Part shown: positions 17,518-27,901 of the stretch, one piece after another
How the letters are laid out: each line of letters begins with the position of its first letter
How positions within the stretch are numbered: the stretch's first letter is position 1
NCBI RefSeq assembly: GCF_004323185.1
Contig: NZ_NAPS01000002.1
Location: forward strand, 939,209-1,003,208
Length of the DNA: 64,000 bases
Source: Westiellopsis prolifica IICB1
GTDB lineage: Bacteria > Cyanobacteriota > Cyanobacteriia > Cyanobacteriales > Nostocaceae
Direction: 5' to 3'
The notes under the pieces: model-generated
Seen by the model: the letters and a program-made list of their open reading frames with translations, nothing else
Database searches by the model: none
Told to the model about the DNA's origin: nothing
Program-made: the position numbers and the translations under genes

Positions 17518-18300
17518 ATGCAATTAACAAATAAAGTAGCGTTGGTAACAGGCGCAGGTTCTGGTATCGCGAAGGCCACAGCAAAGTTATTTGCCAAAGA
17601 AGGTGCTAAAGTTGCAGCTTTAGGACGTACAAAGGATGAATTAGAAACAACTGTTGCTGAGATTAATAATAATTATGGTGAAGCAATACCGTTAGTTGCT
17701 GATATTTCTAACCCAGAACAAATGCAACAAGCGACCCAAGCAATTATTGATAAATGGGGACGTTTGGATATTGTTTTTGCCAACGCTGGAATTAATGGTG
17801 TCTGGGCTTCTATAGAAGAATTGACGCTTGAAGATTGGAATAAAACTATTAATGTCAATCTGACAGGAACATTTTTAACAGTTAAATATGCTGTGCCTTA
17901 TTTAAAGAAGCAAGGCGGTTCGGTGATCATTACATCTTCAGTTAATGGCACACGTATATTTAGCAACACGGGTGCAACTGCTTATTCTTCTACCAAAGCA
18001 GCCCAAGTTGCTTTTGCAAAAATGGTGGCGCTAGAATTAGCAAAACACCGCATCCGTGTAAATGTGATTTGTCCTGGTGCGATCGCCACTAATATAGACG
18101 AAAATACAGATAGACAAGATTTAGAAGAAATTCAAGAACCCGTTGAGTTTCCTGAAGGTAAAATTCCCCTGACTGATGGGAAACCAGGAACATCTGAACA
18201 AGTCGCACAATTAGTATTTTTCTTAGCCTCAGATGCTTCTAGTCATATTACTGGTACAGAAGTTTGGATTGATGGCGGCGAATCTTTACTCAAAGCATAA
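17518..18300 (+). CDS. SDR-family oxidoreductase
   Basis: The 260-residue classical SDR has the cofactor loop TGAGSGIA (11-18), NAG (89-91), catalytic Ser140/Ser141, Tyr156 and Lys160, and a C-terminal WIDGGESL. The last glycine of the usual TGxxxGIG is Ala here, a mild departure. An insert around residues 195-220 (ENTDRQDLEEIQEPVEFPEG) lengthens the substrate lid. It most resembles glucose-1-dehydrogenase or 3-oxoacyl reductase-like SDRs; the substrate is not known. It is followed 56 bp later by a GNAT gene and could share its transcript. Confidence 0.88.
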   Translation: MQLTNKVALVTGAGSGIAKATAKLFAKEGAKVAALGRTKDELETTVAEINNNYGEAIPLVADISNPEQMQQATQAIIDKWGRLDIVFANAGINGVWASIEELTLEDWNKTINVNLTGTFLTVKYAVPYLKKQGGSVIITSSVNGTRIFSNTGATAYSSTKAAQVAFAKMVALELAKHRIRVNVICPGAIATNIDENTDRQDLEEIQEPVEFPEGKIPLTDGKPGTSEQVAQLVFFLASDASSHITGTEVWIDGGESLLKA

Positions 18301-18356
18301 TCATGCGATCGCTTTAAAATACAATAAAGTTGATGTTCTGATTTGCAAGATGAAGC

Positions 18357-18773
18357 ATGGGTGATGCAGAAGTAGAGTTGCGTAATCATGCGATCCTTCC
18401 TCGTAACCAAGTACTCGAACTATATACTGAGTGTGGCTGGTCTTCAGCTGCAAAACCTGATCAACTTTTCACTGCACTCGCCAACTCCCATACAGTGATT
18501 TCTGCATGGTATGGCGAAACTCTTGTAGGATTGGGCAATGCTATTTCAGATGGAGCGTTAGTTGTATACTATCCACACTTATTGGTGCGACCAGCTTTTC
18601 AGCGCAGGGGTATAGGACGACTTATCATAAAAGCACTCCAGAGTCACTACGTAGGTTACCATCAACAGGTTCTGCTGGCGGTTAAAGATGCTGTGGATTT
18701 CTATCACGAATGCGGCTTTCAAAAGTCGTCTGGCGTAGAACCCATGTGGATTTACGATGACTCTGATCTCTAG
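18357..18773 (+). CDS. GNAT-family N-acetyltransferase
   Basis: The 138-residue protein is a single GNAT domain. The acetyl-CoA binding motif A is VRPAFQRRGIGRLIIKAL (about 79-96, R-R-G-I-G-R core), and DFYHECGFQKS (about 117-127) is the typical end of the fold. The acceptor substrate cannot be predicted. The start ATG at 18357 gives MGDAEVELR. Its stop is 6 bp from the end of the convergent comM-like gene. Confidence 0.85.
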   Translation: MGDAEVELRNHAILPRNQVLELYTECGWSSAAKPDQLFTALANSHTVISAWYGETLVGLGNAISDGALVVYYPHLLVRPAFQRRGIGRLIIKALQSHYVGYHQQVLLAVKDAVDFYHECGFQKSSGVEPMWIYDDSDL

Positions 18774-18779
18774 ATGTAC

Positions 18780-20309
18780 TTACTGCATTCTATCTATTGT
18801 GCGGTACTGTATAGCTTCTGCAACATGATGGGCTTGTAAATTCTCATCTCCTGCTAAATCAGCAATTGTACGTGCTACTTTGAGAATGCGATCGCTTGCT
18901 CTGGCTGATAATCCTAATTTTTTAATTGCGCCTTCTAATAAATTACGGCTAGCGTCATCTAGTTTGCACCATTTTGGTAAATGGCGACTTTGCATTTGGG
19001 CGTTACAACGTAGATGAGATTCATCTTTAAATCTTGCGGATGCGCGATCGCGTGCTTGTTGTACTCGTTCTCTAATTATTGTTGAAGATTCTCCCGTCGG
19101 TTTTTGGGTAATTTCCTCTGGTTTCAAACGATTCACCACCACTTGTAAATCAATCCGATCCATCAGCGGGCCAGAAAGTTTTGCCCAGTATTGTTCTCTT
19201 TGGCGTGGCGAACAGGTACATTGTTGAATAGTATCACCGTAATAACCGCAGGGACAGGGATTGGTACTTGCGACTAAAGTAAACTGAGCCGGAAACATTA
19301 CAGATTGTTTCGTGCGGGAAATTGTCACAAACCCATCTTCCAAAGGCTGACGCAGGAATTCTAAGACATCACGTTTAAATTCTGTTAATTCATCTAAGAA
19401 AAGTACGCCCAGATGTGATAAGGAAATTTCTCCAGGACGGGGAAACGTACCACCACCGACGAGAGACGGCCCAGATGCAGAGTGATGGGGGCTGCGAAAA
19501 GGACGATCGCGTACTAGAGAGCCTCTATTTTTTAATAAACCAGCCACCGAGTGAATGCGTGTCACTTCCAAAGCTTCTGCAAAACTCAATGGCGGCAAAA
19601 TCCCCGGCAAGCGTCTTGCTAGCATAGTCTTACCACTTCCCGGTGGTCCGACAAAAATTAAATTATGACCACCAGCAGCAGCAATTTCCAATGCTCGACG
19701 GGCGTGAGCCTGAGCTTTGACATCTTTTAAATCAGCTTGTAGAGATGCAACCTGGCGCGTCTCTATATTTTCATCTAACTTTACAGGCTGGTAACGCCCT
19801 GGATTAGTTAAAAAATCAGCCACATCGGCCAGATTTTGAAAAGCATAAACAGCTAATCCTTTGACTAAAGCAGCTTCTTGGGCATTATCCGCAGGTATAA
19901 CTAAACCTGTAATTCCCATTTTGTTGGCAGCAGCAGCAATAGGTAAGACTCCAGCTACTGGGCGTAAACTACCATCAAGTGAAACCTCGCCCATGAAAAT
20001 ATAATTCTCTAACAACTCAGTCTTCAGTTGTTCCGAAGCTGCCAAAATTCCCACACTAATCGGTAAATCAAAACAAGGGCCTTCTTTACGTAAATCAGCA
20101 GGTGTGAGATTAATCACTATTTTTCGTACCGGAAAGGCGAAACCGGAATTTTTGAGAGTAGCTTTTACCCTTTCCTTACTTTCTTGTACTGCTGCATCTG
20201 GTAATCCCAACACAACTATTCCTGGTAAACCACCAGAAACATCAACTTCTACACCGACTTTCACGGCGTCTATCCCGACAATGGCTCCACTCCAGACTCT
20301 AGCGAGCAT
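18780..20309 (-). CDS. comM: YifB/ComM-family Mg-chelatase-like AAA+ ATPase
   Basis: The 509-residue protein has the ChlI-like N-terminal domain (MLARVWSGAIVGIDAVKVGVE at its start), a Walker A GPPGSGKT (about 218-225), Walker B LFLDELTEF and the C-terminal Mg_chelatase_C region (LSARASDRILKVARTIADL). In naturally competent bacteria ComM is a hexameric helicase that promotes branch migration during integration of transforming DNA. The family is common in cyanobacteria, so a role in recombination of incoming DNA is likely. It is divergently arranged to the HIT gene across 82 bp. Confidence 0.92.
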   Translation of the reverse strand: MLARVWSGAIVGIDAVKVGVEVDVSGGLPGIVVLGLPDAAVQESKERVKATLKNSGFAFPVRKIVINLTPADLRKEGPCFDLPISVGILAASEQLKTELLENYIFMGEVSLDGSLRPVAGVLPIAAAANKMGITGLVIPADNAQEAALVKGLAVYAFQNLADVADFLTNPGRYQPVKLDENIETRQVASLQADLKDVKAQAHARRALEIAAAGGHNLIFVGPPGSGKTMLARRLPGILPPLSFAEALEVTRIHSVAGLLKNRGSLVRDRPFRSPHHSASGPSLVGGGTFPRPGEISLSHLGVLFLDELTEFKRDVLEFLRQPLEDGFVTISRTKQSVMFPAQFTLVASTNPCPCGYYGDTIQQCTCSPRQREQYWAKLSGPLMDRIDLQVVVNRLKPEEITQKPTGESSTIIRERVQQARDRASARFKDESHLRCNAQMQSRHLPKWCKLDDASRNLLEGAIKKLGLSARASDRILKVARTIADLAGDENLQAHHVAEAIQYRTIDRMQ

Positions 20310-20334
20310 AGTCTTTTATTTCCTTTGTTACTAG

Positions 20335-20739
<405 letters not shown>

Positions 20740-20952
20740 TATAGCAATAGGAGCTTTGAAAATTGAGAGGTCAGATCCCCGGCTTCTTCTGTGGATACAG
20801 CCGATGAATGGTGTGTCTGACCCCTCATCCTAATGATTTTAGAGGTTTTTTGAGACAAAATTTATCGTGCGATCGCGTCCCCATATTGCTCAAACAAGAC
20901 AAATATATTGAGAGCATCGCCTTGCTATCTAAACGCAACTTCCTACAATGCC

Positions 20953-21086
20953 AATGTATCAGCTTACATTGTTAATGTATGGGCTTACATTGTTAATGCA
21001 TGAGCTTACATTGTTAATGCATCGGCTTACATTGTTAATGTATGGGCTTACATTGTTAATGCATCGGCTTACATTGCGAATGTAAG
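20953..21086. repeat. 21-bp hairpin tandem array, second copy, six units
   Basis: Six full units of 21 bp (AATGTATCAGCTTACATTGTT type) and a partial seventh. Cores vary between AATGTA and AATGCA on the left arm and read TACATT on the right, so some hairpins carry a G-T or mismatch. Linkers are mostly GTT. It is clearly the same family as 1-146. Confidence 0.9.
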
Positions 21087-21379
21087 GGGTTGTAAAAATT
21101 AACCTAGACTTGCAAATTTAACAAATCGGGATTTTTGACCCACCTGAAACAAGCCACTTTCATAGAAGTGGGGGTCTGTTACTCCCAAATAGGGAACAGG
21201 AAATAGGAAAAACTGTTCCCTGTTATCTTATTCGATTTATTCATATGAGCGATCGCTCACACCCCAAAACCTGCAAATAATATAAAATCAGAACTATTTA
21301 TATATTTTGTTTACATTGATAAACAAAAGTTAATTAAATATTGTTTACAAATCTAAATCTTTCTTCTAAGCTTATAAAT

Positions 21380-21397
21380 GTAGGTAGTTCGACCTAC
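21380..21397 (+). promoter_or_regulatory. Hairpin in the psbA leader
   Basis: GTAGGT-agttcg-ACCTAC forms a 6-bp stem with a 6-nt loop, ending 37 bases before the psbA ATG. Leader structures influence psbA mRNA stability in cyanobacteria, so this is a plausible regulatory hairpin. No strong Shine-Dalgarno is seen between it and the ATG. Confidence 0.5.
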
Positions 21398-21419
21398 GCA
21401 AATCATTAACGAAAGTTAA

Positions 21420-22517
<1,098 letters not shown>

Positions 22518-22566
22518 TCTTTAGATAGCCTGGATGCAATAAGTCTCTACAATTAAATAGATGAGA

Positions 22567-22597
22567 AAGCACCCTCCAATATGGAGGGTGCTTTTTT
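22567..22597 (+). terminator. Intrinsic terminator of psbA
   Basis: AAGCACCCTCC (22567-22577) and GGAGGGTGCTT (22583-22593) form a perfect 11-bp stem with a 5-nt loop, followed directly by a T run. It lies 50 bp after the psbA stop. Confidence 0.93.
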
Positions 22598-22698
22598 ATT
22601 GGTCGAGCCTAACTGATTGATTTTGGTTAGTGGTAACGGAATAAGATGAATAATTTCTAGTTTGCTATTCTGAAAATATTTACAATAAAGGTCTGATT

Positions 22699-22938
22699 AT
22701 GAAAACCGAACGCGAAAGAGAAGAATTAATCAAAGCTATTAACGTACTGTTAAATCAAGCCTATGACAGTACTTTAGATGAAATTTACACATTGTTAAAC
22801 AGCATAGAAGATGAAGAAGATGAAGAAGATTTGAAAGCTTATGATATAGCAAAAAACGACCTTGATAGTAATATTTTTATTGCGTGGGAAGATATCAAAA
22901 AAGAAATTGCCGATGAAAGAAAAAAGGATGTTGCGTGA
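22699..22938 (+). CDS. Probable antitoxin of a type II toxin-antitoxin pair
   Basis: The 79-residue, highly acidic and helical protein (MKTEREREELIKAINVLLNQ; a run of Glu/Asp around residues 53-61) has the size and composition of antitoxins paired with ParE/RelE toxins. Its TGA overlaps the GTG start of the next reading frame, which encodes the first part of such a toxin. The toxin is truncated, so the antitoxin is probably an orphan. I assign it by context, not by a recognised domain. Confidence 0.6.
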   Translation: MKTEREREELIKAINVLLNQAYDSTLDEIYTLLNSIEDEEDEEDLKAYDIAKNDLDSNIFIAWEDIKKEIADERKKDVA

Positions 22939-23045
22939 TTTACGAAGTTAAATTGACTAAACGCGCAAAAAAGATGTTTAGTAAATTACCCCAAGATTTA
23001 CAAGAACGTTCACTCGCCAATTTATGGATATTAGCGGGATATTGA
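22935..23045 (+). pseudogene. Truncated ParE/RelE-type toxin
   Basis: A GTG overlapping the antitoxin stop opens a 36-codon frame beginning IYEVKLTKRAKKMFSKLPQ, the N-terminal beta-strand and helix of ParE/RelE toxins (normally 85-95 residues). After DLQERSLANLWILAGY it hits a stop. The C-terminal beta-sheet with the residues needed for toxicity is missing. The coupling of start and stop codons is that of an intact pair, so the loss came later. Confidence 0.65.
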
Positions 23046-23167
23046 ATAATAGGTGATTTTAATTCTTTTGGAGAATTGGTATTGATTTGCACTTTTTGAG
23101 CAAAAGCACTACTTTCTCCTATTAGGGTGAACAAACAAGGTAGTAATAATAGCAAAGTTTTTATCAT
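22940..23167 (-). CDS. Possible fragment of a secreted protein gene
   Basis: From an ATG at 23167 the frame starts MIKTLLLLLPCLFTLIG, a good signal peptide with a likely cleavage after AFA, and continues QKVQINTNSPKELKSP. From about 23045 on it runs antisense to the toxin remnant, so its last 33 codons are unlikely to be original. It looks like the 5' part of a gene whose 3' end was lost at the same junction that truncated the toxin. A short intact protein of 75 residues cannot be excluded. Confidence 0.35.
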   Translation of the reverse strand: MIKTLLLLLPCLFTLIGESSAFAQKVQINTNSPKELKSPIIQYPANIHKLASERSCKSWGNLLNIFFARLVNLTS

Positions 23168-23222
23168 AATTGGCAATATTGGTCAATTCCTAAAAAATCA
23201 TTTTGCCAATAGCATAAAAATG

Positions 23223-23309
23223 ACTGGGTCTTATTTCCATCTTAAGCAATGCTTAACTAACAAAAAACTGTAAGTTTGGCACTACATTAACAGGGAAACA
23301 AGACCCAGT
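23223..23309. terminator. Inverted repeat downstream of cpcG4
   Basis: ACTGGGTCTTATTTCC (23223-23238) and GGAAACAAGACCCAGT (23294-23309) pair in 15 of 16 positions around a 55-nt loop. It lies about 50 bp after the cpcG4 stop on the minus strand, the end of the whole pec-cpc cluster, so it may end or stabilise the long transcript. Confidence 0.55.
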
Positions 23310-23356
23310 ATCAAATTGATGTGTTTAGTTTAAGCGATCGCAGCGCAGTAGGGATT

Positions 23357-24118
23357 TTAGCGTCTACTACGATTTGGAACTAAGTTCATGTAATCAAGGT
23401 CAGCCGCACGAATGTTTTGAGCGTAGTTACCTGTAGCATTAAGTGAAGCTGCAATGTCAGTGAACTTACGTGGATCACCTTCTGCCAGTCGCCGTTCTTG
23501 GAATTTGCGATTGTAGAATTTCTCTACGGTAAAGCGCCAATCGGTAGCAACAGTACCAGCACTTTCTTGGAAGTCTTCGCCGTAGCGAGGAGTTACCAAA
23601 TTGTGAGGACGATCTACTAAACGCTTACGTTGGTAGGGTATGGTGTTATCGCCAAAAGCTTGCGTGTACTCATCGCTGTCAACAATAGCATCAACGAAAC
23701 CACTAAAACCTTTGGTACCAATGACAATTGACCAAGTAATTTCTTCTTCTTTGTTATAAGCAGAACGACCCAACAAGCGCTTGAGGGTGATGTCCACCAG
23801 TCGGTAGTTGTTGTTAACCGAGACAACCAAGCGGTAAAATGCTTCAGATTTTGCCAAACCACGAATGAAGTCGCGTACCGTCAGTGAGCCATTTTTCAGC
23901 TGAGATTCGATATGCTTTTGGCGGTTGAACTTGAGAATCTCATGTTCGCTAAATACTTGACGATAAGCAGCCCAAATGATGCTTTCCATGTCAGTAAAAG
24001 AACTAACATCTTCTAGGCGATATACATATGGAGTGTCTTCATTTTGGTCAGCAACTCCAAAGCTTTTAACACGATGATTTTGACTGCTGGGTTTGTATTC
24101 AAGTAATGGCAGTGCCAT
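23357..24118 (-). CDS. cpcG4: Phycobilisome rod-core linker CpcG4
   Basis: The 253-residue protein is a PBS_linker_poly domain protein (about 20-170) that joins phycocyanin rods to the allophycocyanin core. Conserved blocks are the start [20 protein letters not shown], EFMxxRQ-type helices ([15 protein letters not shown]), [19 protein letters not shown] and the end of the domain [12 protein letters not shown]. The C-terminal part binds the core and is the most variable region of the family. It is the last gene of the cluster and the last of four tandem cpcG paralogs. Numbering follows the order known in Anabaena and Mastigocladus. Confidence 0.93.
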   Translation of the reverse strand: MALPLLEYKPSSQNHRVKSFGVADQNEDTPYVYRLEDVSSFTDMESIIWAAYRQVFSEHEILKFNRQKHIESQLKNGSLTVRDFIRGLAKSEAFYRLVVSVNNNYRLVDITLKRLLGRSAYNKEEEITWSIVIGTKGFSGFVDAIVDSDEYTQAFGDNTIPYQRKRLVDRPHNLVTPRYGEDFQESAGTVATDWRFTVEKFYNRKFQERRLAEGDPRKFTDIAASLNATGNYAQNIRAADLDYMNLVPNRSRR

Positions 24119-24226
24119 TTGCGATTTTCCCCTTTATTATCAACAAATTAAACAGAGTTAGCTCTTGAAAATTGAAGGAGGCTTGTTTTGCACAATCCTC
24201 TTTCATCTAATTTTCCCGCATTTGGT

Positions 24227-24961
24227 TTATAAGGCAGAAGTATTTACAAACCAATTTAGTACAAGCAACAAAGCGATCGCTCCGGATAATCCAACTATGA
24301 CAGCTGATATTGCTCTCCAGTCCGCTTTTTGAGGATAGGGCGATGGATTCAAAAATCCGTACCATTCGGTATGATGTACCCAACTGGTCTGAATTATGCC
24401 CTTGTTGTCGCGGTAATCAGCACCATAACGCGGGGTGAAACTGAATGGTCTATCTGTAGACATGCGTTTACGTTGATAGGGTACGGTATTGTCACCAAAG
24501 GCTAGTTCATACTCTTGACTATCAATCAACGCGTCTACAAATCCTCCCCAACCGCGAGTAGCGATTTGAATAGACCAAGCAATTTCTTCTTCTCGATTGT
24601 AGGGACTACGACCCAACAAACGTTTTAAGCACATTTCAACCAGTCGATAGTTGTTGTTAGCTGCAACTATTAACTGATAAAATCGCTCTGATTTTGCCAA
24701 ACCACGAATAAAATCGCGCACCGTAATTGAACGGTTTTTCAGTTGTGTTTCCAGAGCAATCTGACGATTAAATTGAAGAATTTCCTGTTCGTTAAAGACT
24801 TGGCGGTATGCTGCCCAAATTAGTGCTTCAATCTCACTACTAGAGTTCGCATTTTCAAGACGATAGAGATAAGGAGTATCGTCATTTAAATCTGCCGTTC
24901 CAAAACTACGAACCCTTTGATTTTGAGTAGTGGGTTTGTATTCATGTAGAGGTAGTGCCAT
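24227..24961 (-). CDS. cpcG3: Membrane-anchored rod linker CpcG3 (CpcL type)
   Basis: The 244-residue linker has the same PBS linker domain as its neighbours ([31 protein letters not shown]), but its C-terminus differs. The last 30 residues contain the hydrophobic helix [20 protein letters not shown]. This is the hallmark of CpcL (CpcG2 of Synechocystis, CpcG3 of Anabaena), which anchors core-less phycocyanin rods to the thylakoid and feeds energy to photosystem I. Function is inferred from those studied cases. It lies between cpcG2 and cpcG4, with 108 bp to cpcG4. Confidence 0.92.
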   Translation of the reverse strand: MALPLHEYKPTTQNQRVRSFGTADLNDDTPYLYRLENANSSSEIEALIWAAYRQVFNEQEILQFNRQIALETQLKNRSITVRDFIRGLAKSERFYQLIVAANNNYRLVEMCLKRLLGRSPYNREEEIAWSIQIATRGWGGFVDALIDSQEYELAFGDNTVPYQRKRMSTDRPFSFTPRYGADYRDNKGIIQTSWVHHTEWYGFLNPSPYPQKADWRAISAVIVGLSGAIALLLVLNWFVNTSAL

Positions 24962-25148
24962 ACTTTATCCACCTTTTACATAACTTGGCATTTTAGAAGG
25001 TTCTGAAATTTACTTTTGATCAAATTCCAAGTAAGCAAACTTTGAAACCTTCTAAACTGTGTTAACTAATTTTGGATTTAGCAGACCCACTCTTTTATTG
25101 TTAGTTTGTTGGTTGTTAACCACTAACCACTAACTACTTTACTTTAGC

Positions 25149-25892
25149 TTAACGCACAGGAAAACTTGCAGTAGGATTGATAGAAACAGGAATACCTTGC
25201 GGTTTTTCGTTCCTTGTGGTATCTGGAATTGTAATGTTGGCAGTGCTGACTGGTGTATAAGAAACTGTTCTGATACTAATAGACTTCGCCATATCCAAGA
25301 AGTTATTAATATCACCCCATTTATAGCGTTCAGTTTCTTGTTTATCACGCCAGTAATTGCCGTAACGAGGTGTTACCAAGTTAAATGGTCTGTCTTTATA
25401 ACGACGGCGTTGGTAGGGAATAGTATTATCACCAAAGTTGGTTTGATACTCTTCAGAATCTACCAAAGCATCAACAAAGCCACTAAAACCTTTTGTGGCA
25501 ATTACAATTGACCAAGCGATTTCTTCGTCTTTATTGTAAGAGGCGCGACCTAAAATTCGTTTGAGGCTGATTTCTACGATGCGGTAGTTAGAATTTGTGT
25601 CTACAACTAAGCGACGAAACGCCTCTGATTTTGCTAAACCACGGATGAAGTCGCGCACATTAATTGCTCGGTTCTTCAACTGCGATTCTAAATGTTTTTG
25701 GCGATGAAATTTGAGGTTTTCGTGTTCACTGAATATTTGTCTGTAACCAGCCCAAATTAATTCTTTGATTTCACTTTCAGTGGGAGAATCTTCTAAGCGA
25801 TAAATTCTCGGAGTATCTTCGTTTGGTACTTCGTAACCAGGAACACGCTGGTTTTGAGAGCTGGGTTTGTATTCGAGTAGAGGTATTGACAT
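25149..25892 (-). CDS. cpcG2: Phycobilisome rod-core linker CpcG2
   Basis: The 247-residue protein starts [20 protein letters not shown] and carries a full PBS_linker_poly domain (to about residue 175, [12 protein letters not shown]). It ends in a soluble core-binding tail without a membrane helix. It should connect rods to a particular position on the allophycocyanin core, with each CpcG paralog serving one rod position. The gap to cpcG1 upstream contains TGACCAA-type repeats. All four cpcG genes share the conserved [10 protein letters not shown] block, as expected of tandem duplication. Confidence 0.92.
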   Translation of the reverse strand: MSIPLLEYKPSSQNQRVPGYEVPNEDTPRIYRLEDSPTESEIKELIWAGYRQIFSEHENLKFHRQKHLESQLKNRAINVRDFIRGLAKSEAFRRLVVDTNSNYRIVEISLKRILGRASYNKDEEIAWSIVIATKGFSGFVDALVDSEEYQTNFGDNTIPYQRRRYKDRPFNLVTPRYGNYWRDKQETERYKWGDINNFLDMAKSISIRTVSYTPVSTANITIPDTTRNEKPQGIPVSINPTASFPVR

Positions 25893-25899
25893 TGTTAAT

Positions 25900-26040
25900 A
25901 TCTGTCCTTTGTTATTTGTCTTTTGTCATTTGTCATTCGTTATTTGTTATTTGTCCTACTCTACGAGAAGCCGCTTGCGCGTCTATGTCATTTGTTATTT
26001 GTTTGATGACCAATGACCAATAACTAATGACCAATGACCA
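25900..26040. repeat. TTATTTGTC and TGACCAA short tandem repeats
   Basis: Heptanucleotide-like repeats (CAATGAC/TGACCAA) and a CTACGAGAAGCCGCTTGCGCGTCTA motif fill the gap between cpcG1 and cpcG2. The motif belongs to a dispersed Nostocales repeat also seen in variants near 36560, 41310 and 54630. Confidence 0.7.
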
Positions 26041-26047
26041 ATGACTA

Positions 26048-26887
26048 TTAAGTTGTTTTGTTACCGGGAATATAACGATAAGGTAAAGCAACTTGTGTGG
26101 GTTTTACGGTTGGAGGCGGGGTGCTAGATTCGCGGGTGGTGTCGGGAATTGCTACACTAGAAGCAATGTTTCTGGCGCGATCGCTCGAACGTTGATATTC
26201 TGCTCCGCCTGGTGTAACACTAGCAGCCATAGCCAGGAAGTTTTCTGGAATTGCTTTACGAATTCCTCGTTGTGCTGATTCTCCTGTACGGACAACTTGA
26301 TAGAAAGAACGACCTCCAAAATATTGCTCAATCAAACGACCGCGCCAGTAATCGTTGTAGCGGGGATTGACTAAGTTGAAGGGTCGGTCTTTGAAACGGC
26401 GACGCTGGAAGGGTACGATGTCATCACCAAAGTTCTCACGGTATTCATCAGAATCTACAAGAGCATCGATAAAACCATGTAGTCCTTTGGTCGCAATTAC
26501 AATTGACCAAGAAATTTGCTCATCTTTACCGTAGGTAGCGCGTCCCAAAAATCGCTTGAAGCTAATATCTACTAAACGGTAGTTAGAGTTAGTTTCTGCA
26601 ACTTCATCACGGTAAACGCTGGATTTACCCAATCCCCGGATGAAATCTCGGACATTGATTGCTCGATTACGTAACTGTGATTCTAGAAATGGTTGGCGAT
26701 AGTTTTCTAAAATAAGGTGTTCGCTGAAAATTTGCCGATAAGCTGCCCAAATAATCGCATCAACATCTGTATCAGAAATAGCGTCTGCCAAACGGTAAAT
26801 TGCTGGTGTGTCTTCGTTAGGTACTTCGTAGCCTTCGACACGTTGATTTTGCGTAGTAGGAGTAACTTCAAGTAATGGTATCGCCAT
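26048..26887 (-). CDS. cpcG1: Phycobilisome rod-core linker CpcG1
   Basis: At 279 residues this is the longest of the four rod-core linkers. It starts [20 protein letters not shown] and has the linker domain ([38 protein letters not shown]). Its tail after about residue 185 is long and rich in Ser, Thr and Pro (ESSTPPPTVKPTQ). It fixes phycocyanin rods to the core. It follows cpcF by 223 bp, so the cpcG set may have its own promoter in addition to read-through from cpcB. Confidence 0.93.
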   Translation of the reverse strand: MAIPLLEVTPTTQNQRVEGYEVPNEDTPAIYRLADAISDTDVDAIIWAAYRQIFSEHLILENYRQPFLESQLRNRAINVRDFIRGLGKSSVYRDEVAETNSNYRLVDISFKRFLGRATYGKDEQISWSIVIATKGLHGFIDALVDSDEYRENFGDDIVPFQRRRFKDRPFNLVNPRYNDYWRGRLIEQYFGGRSFYQVVRTGESAQRGIRKAIPENFLAMAASVTPGGAEYQRSSDRARNIASSVAIPDTTRESSTPPPTVKPTQVALPYRYIPGNKTT

Positions 26888-27110
26888 CTTTACTTTTACC
26901 TTTTTTAGGGTTTCGCAGAGACTGGATAAGCTGATGTGCGCTTAGATTAAATATTCTTGCGTTAGGACTGTCCAGGGTCAAAAGTCCAAAGTCCAAGCTA
27001 GTCTTTGACTCTGGACTGTTGACTTTTGACAACCTGATCGCAAAATATACAATTTAAATGCATAACAGCTTAGTGGTTAATGGTTAGTGGTTTGTGGTAA
27101 AAATTAACTA

Positions 27111-27749
27111 CTAACTACTAACTACTAAACCAATCCCCAACATTTGCTTCTGAGCTAACTGTACCCTAGCGCGGATAGCGTTTTCGTCGTCGGTAGCTAG
27201 TATTTCCGCAAATGTTTCTTGGATTGGCTGTTGGAGTTCAGGTATTTTTGCCAAGGCTTGTAAACCGACAATTGCGGCGTAGCGAATTGACCAATCTGCA
27301 TCTCGACAAATGAACAATAGAGTTTCCAATGCTTTAGCTTGTGCTGCTTGACGTTCTGGAATATCCAGTTTGTGAAAGCGCAAGCTTCCCAATCCTTTAG
27401 CTGCGGCGCGACGAACGCTAGGAGCAAAGTCAGTAGCAGCAGATGTCAGCAATATATCTAGGGCGCGAGGATCGGCGATCGCTGCTAAGGTACGAATTGA
27501 GTAAGCTCTAGCACCATAGTTATAGTCATCAATTTGTGCTAACAACTGTGGAACTGCTAGATCTCCCAATTGTGTTAACCCGGCGACTGCTGTGACTGCT
27601 GCGGTTGGATTGTTATAACCAAATACAGCAATTAATGTCTCAATTGCTGCTTCATCTTTGGCTGCTGCTAGTTCTTGTACTGCTGCTACTATTCGCGCTG
27701 GCGAGTCTGCTTCTGTAACAGCGCGAATCAATTTTTGGGTGTTAGTCAT
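27111..27749 (-). CDS. cpcF: Phycocyanin alpha bilin lyase subunit CpcF
   Basis: The 212-residue HEAT-repeat protein forms with CpcE the heterodimeric lyase that attaches phycocyanobilin to Cys84 of CpcA. Repeats are visible as IADPRALDILLTSAATDFAP, SVRRAAAKGLGSL and DADWSIRYAAIVGLQAL (about 93-180). It starts with MTNTQKLIRAV. In the DNA, the first codons are part of a 50-bp tandem repeat that also contains a hairpin just upstream (27741-27836). No Shine-Dalgarno is seen, so translation may be weak or coupled. Confidence 0.93.
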   Translation of the reverse strand: MTNTQKLIRAVTEADSPARIVAAVQELAAAKDEAAIETLIAVFGYNNPTAAVTAVAGLTQLGDLAVPQLLAQIDDYNYGARAYSIRTLAAIADPRALDILLTSAATDFAPSVRRAAAKGLGSLRFHKLDIPERQAAQAKALETLLFICRDADWSIRYAAIVGLQALAKIPELQQPIQETFAEILATDDENAIRARVQLAQKQMLGIGLVVSS

Positions 27750-27836
27750 TGGTCATTAGACGCGATGTTCCTCGCGTCTGTACAATAATCATTAGTCATT
27801 GGTCATTAGACGCGATGTTCCTCGCGTCTGTACAAT
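27741..27836. repeat. 50-bp tandem repeat with hairpins at the cpcF start
   Basis: Two copies (27741-27786 and 27791-27836) of a unit of about 46 bp, repeating with a 50-bp period. Each contains AGACGCGA-tgttcc-TCGCGTCT, an 8-bp stem (27758-27779 and 27808-27829). The first copy includes the first three codons of cpcF (minus strand), so the hairpin sits 8 nt upstream of its ATG. Confidence 0.85.
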
Positions 27837-27901
27837 GGTCATTAGTTATTAGTCATAAACAAGCAACAAATGACAAACAACAAATGACTATTGACAATTG
27901 A

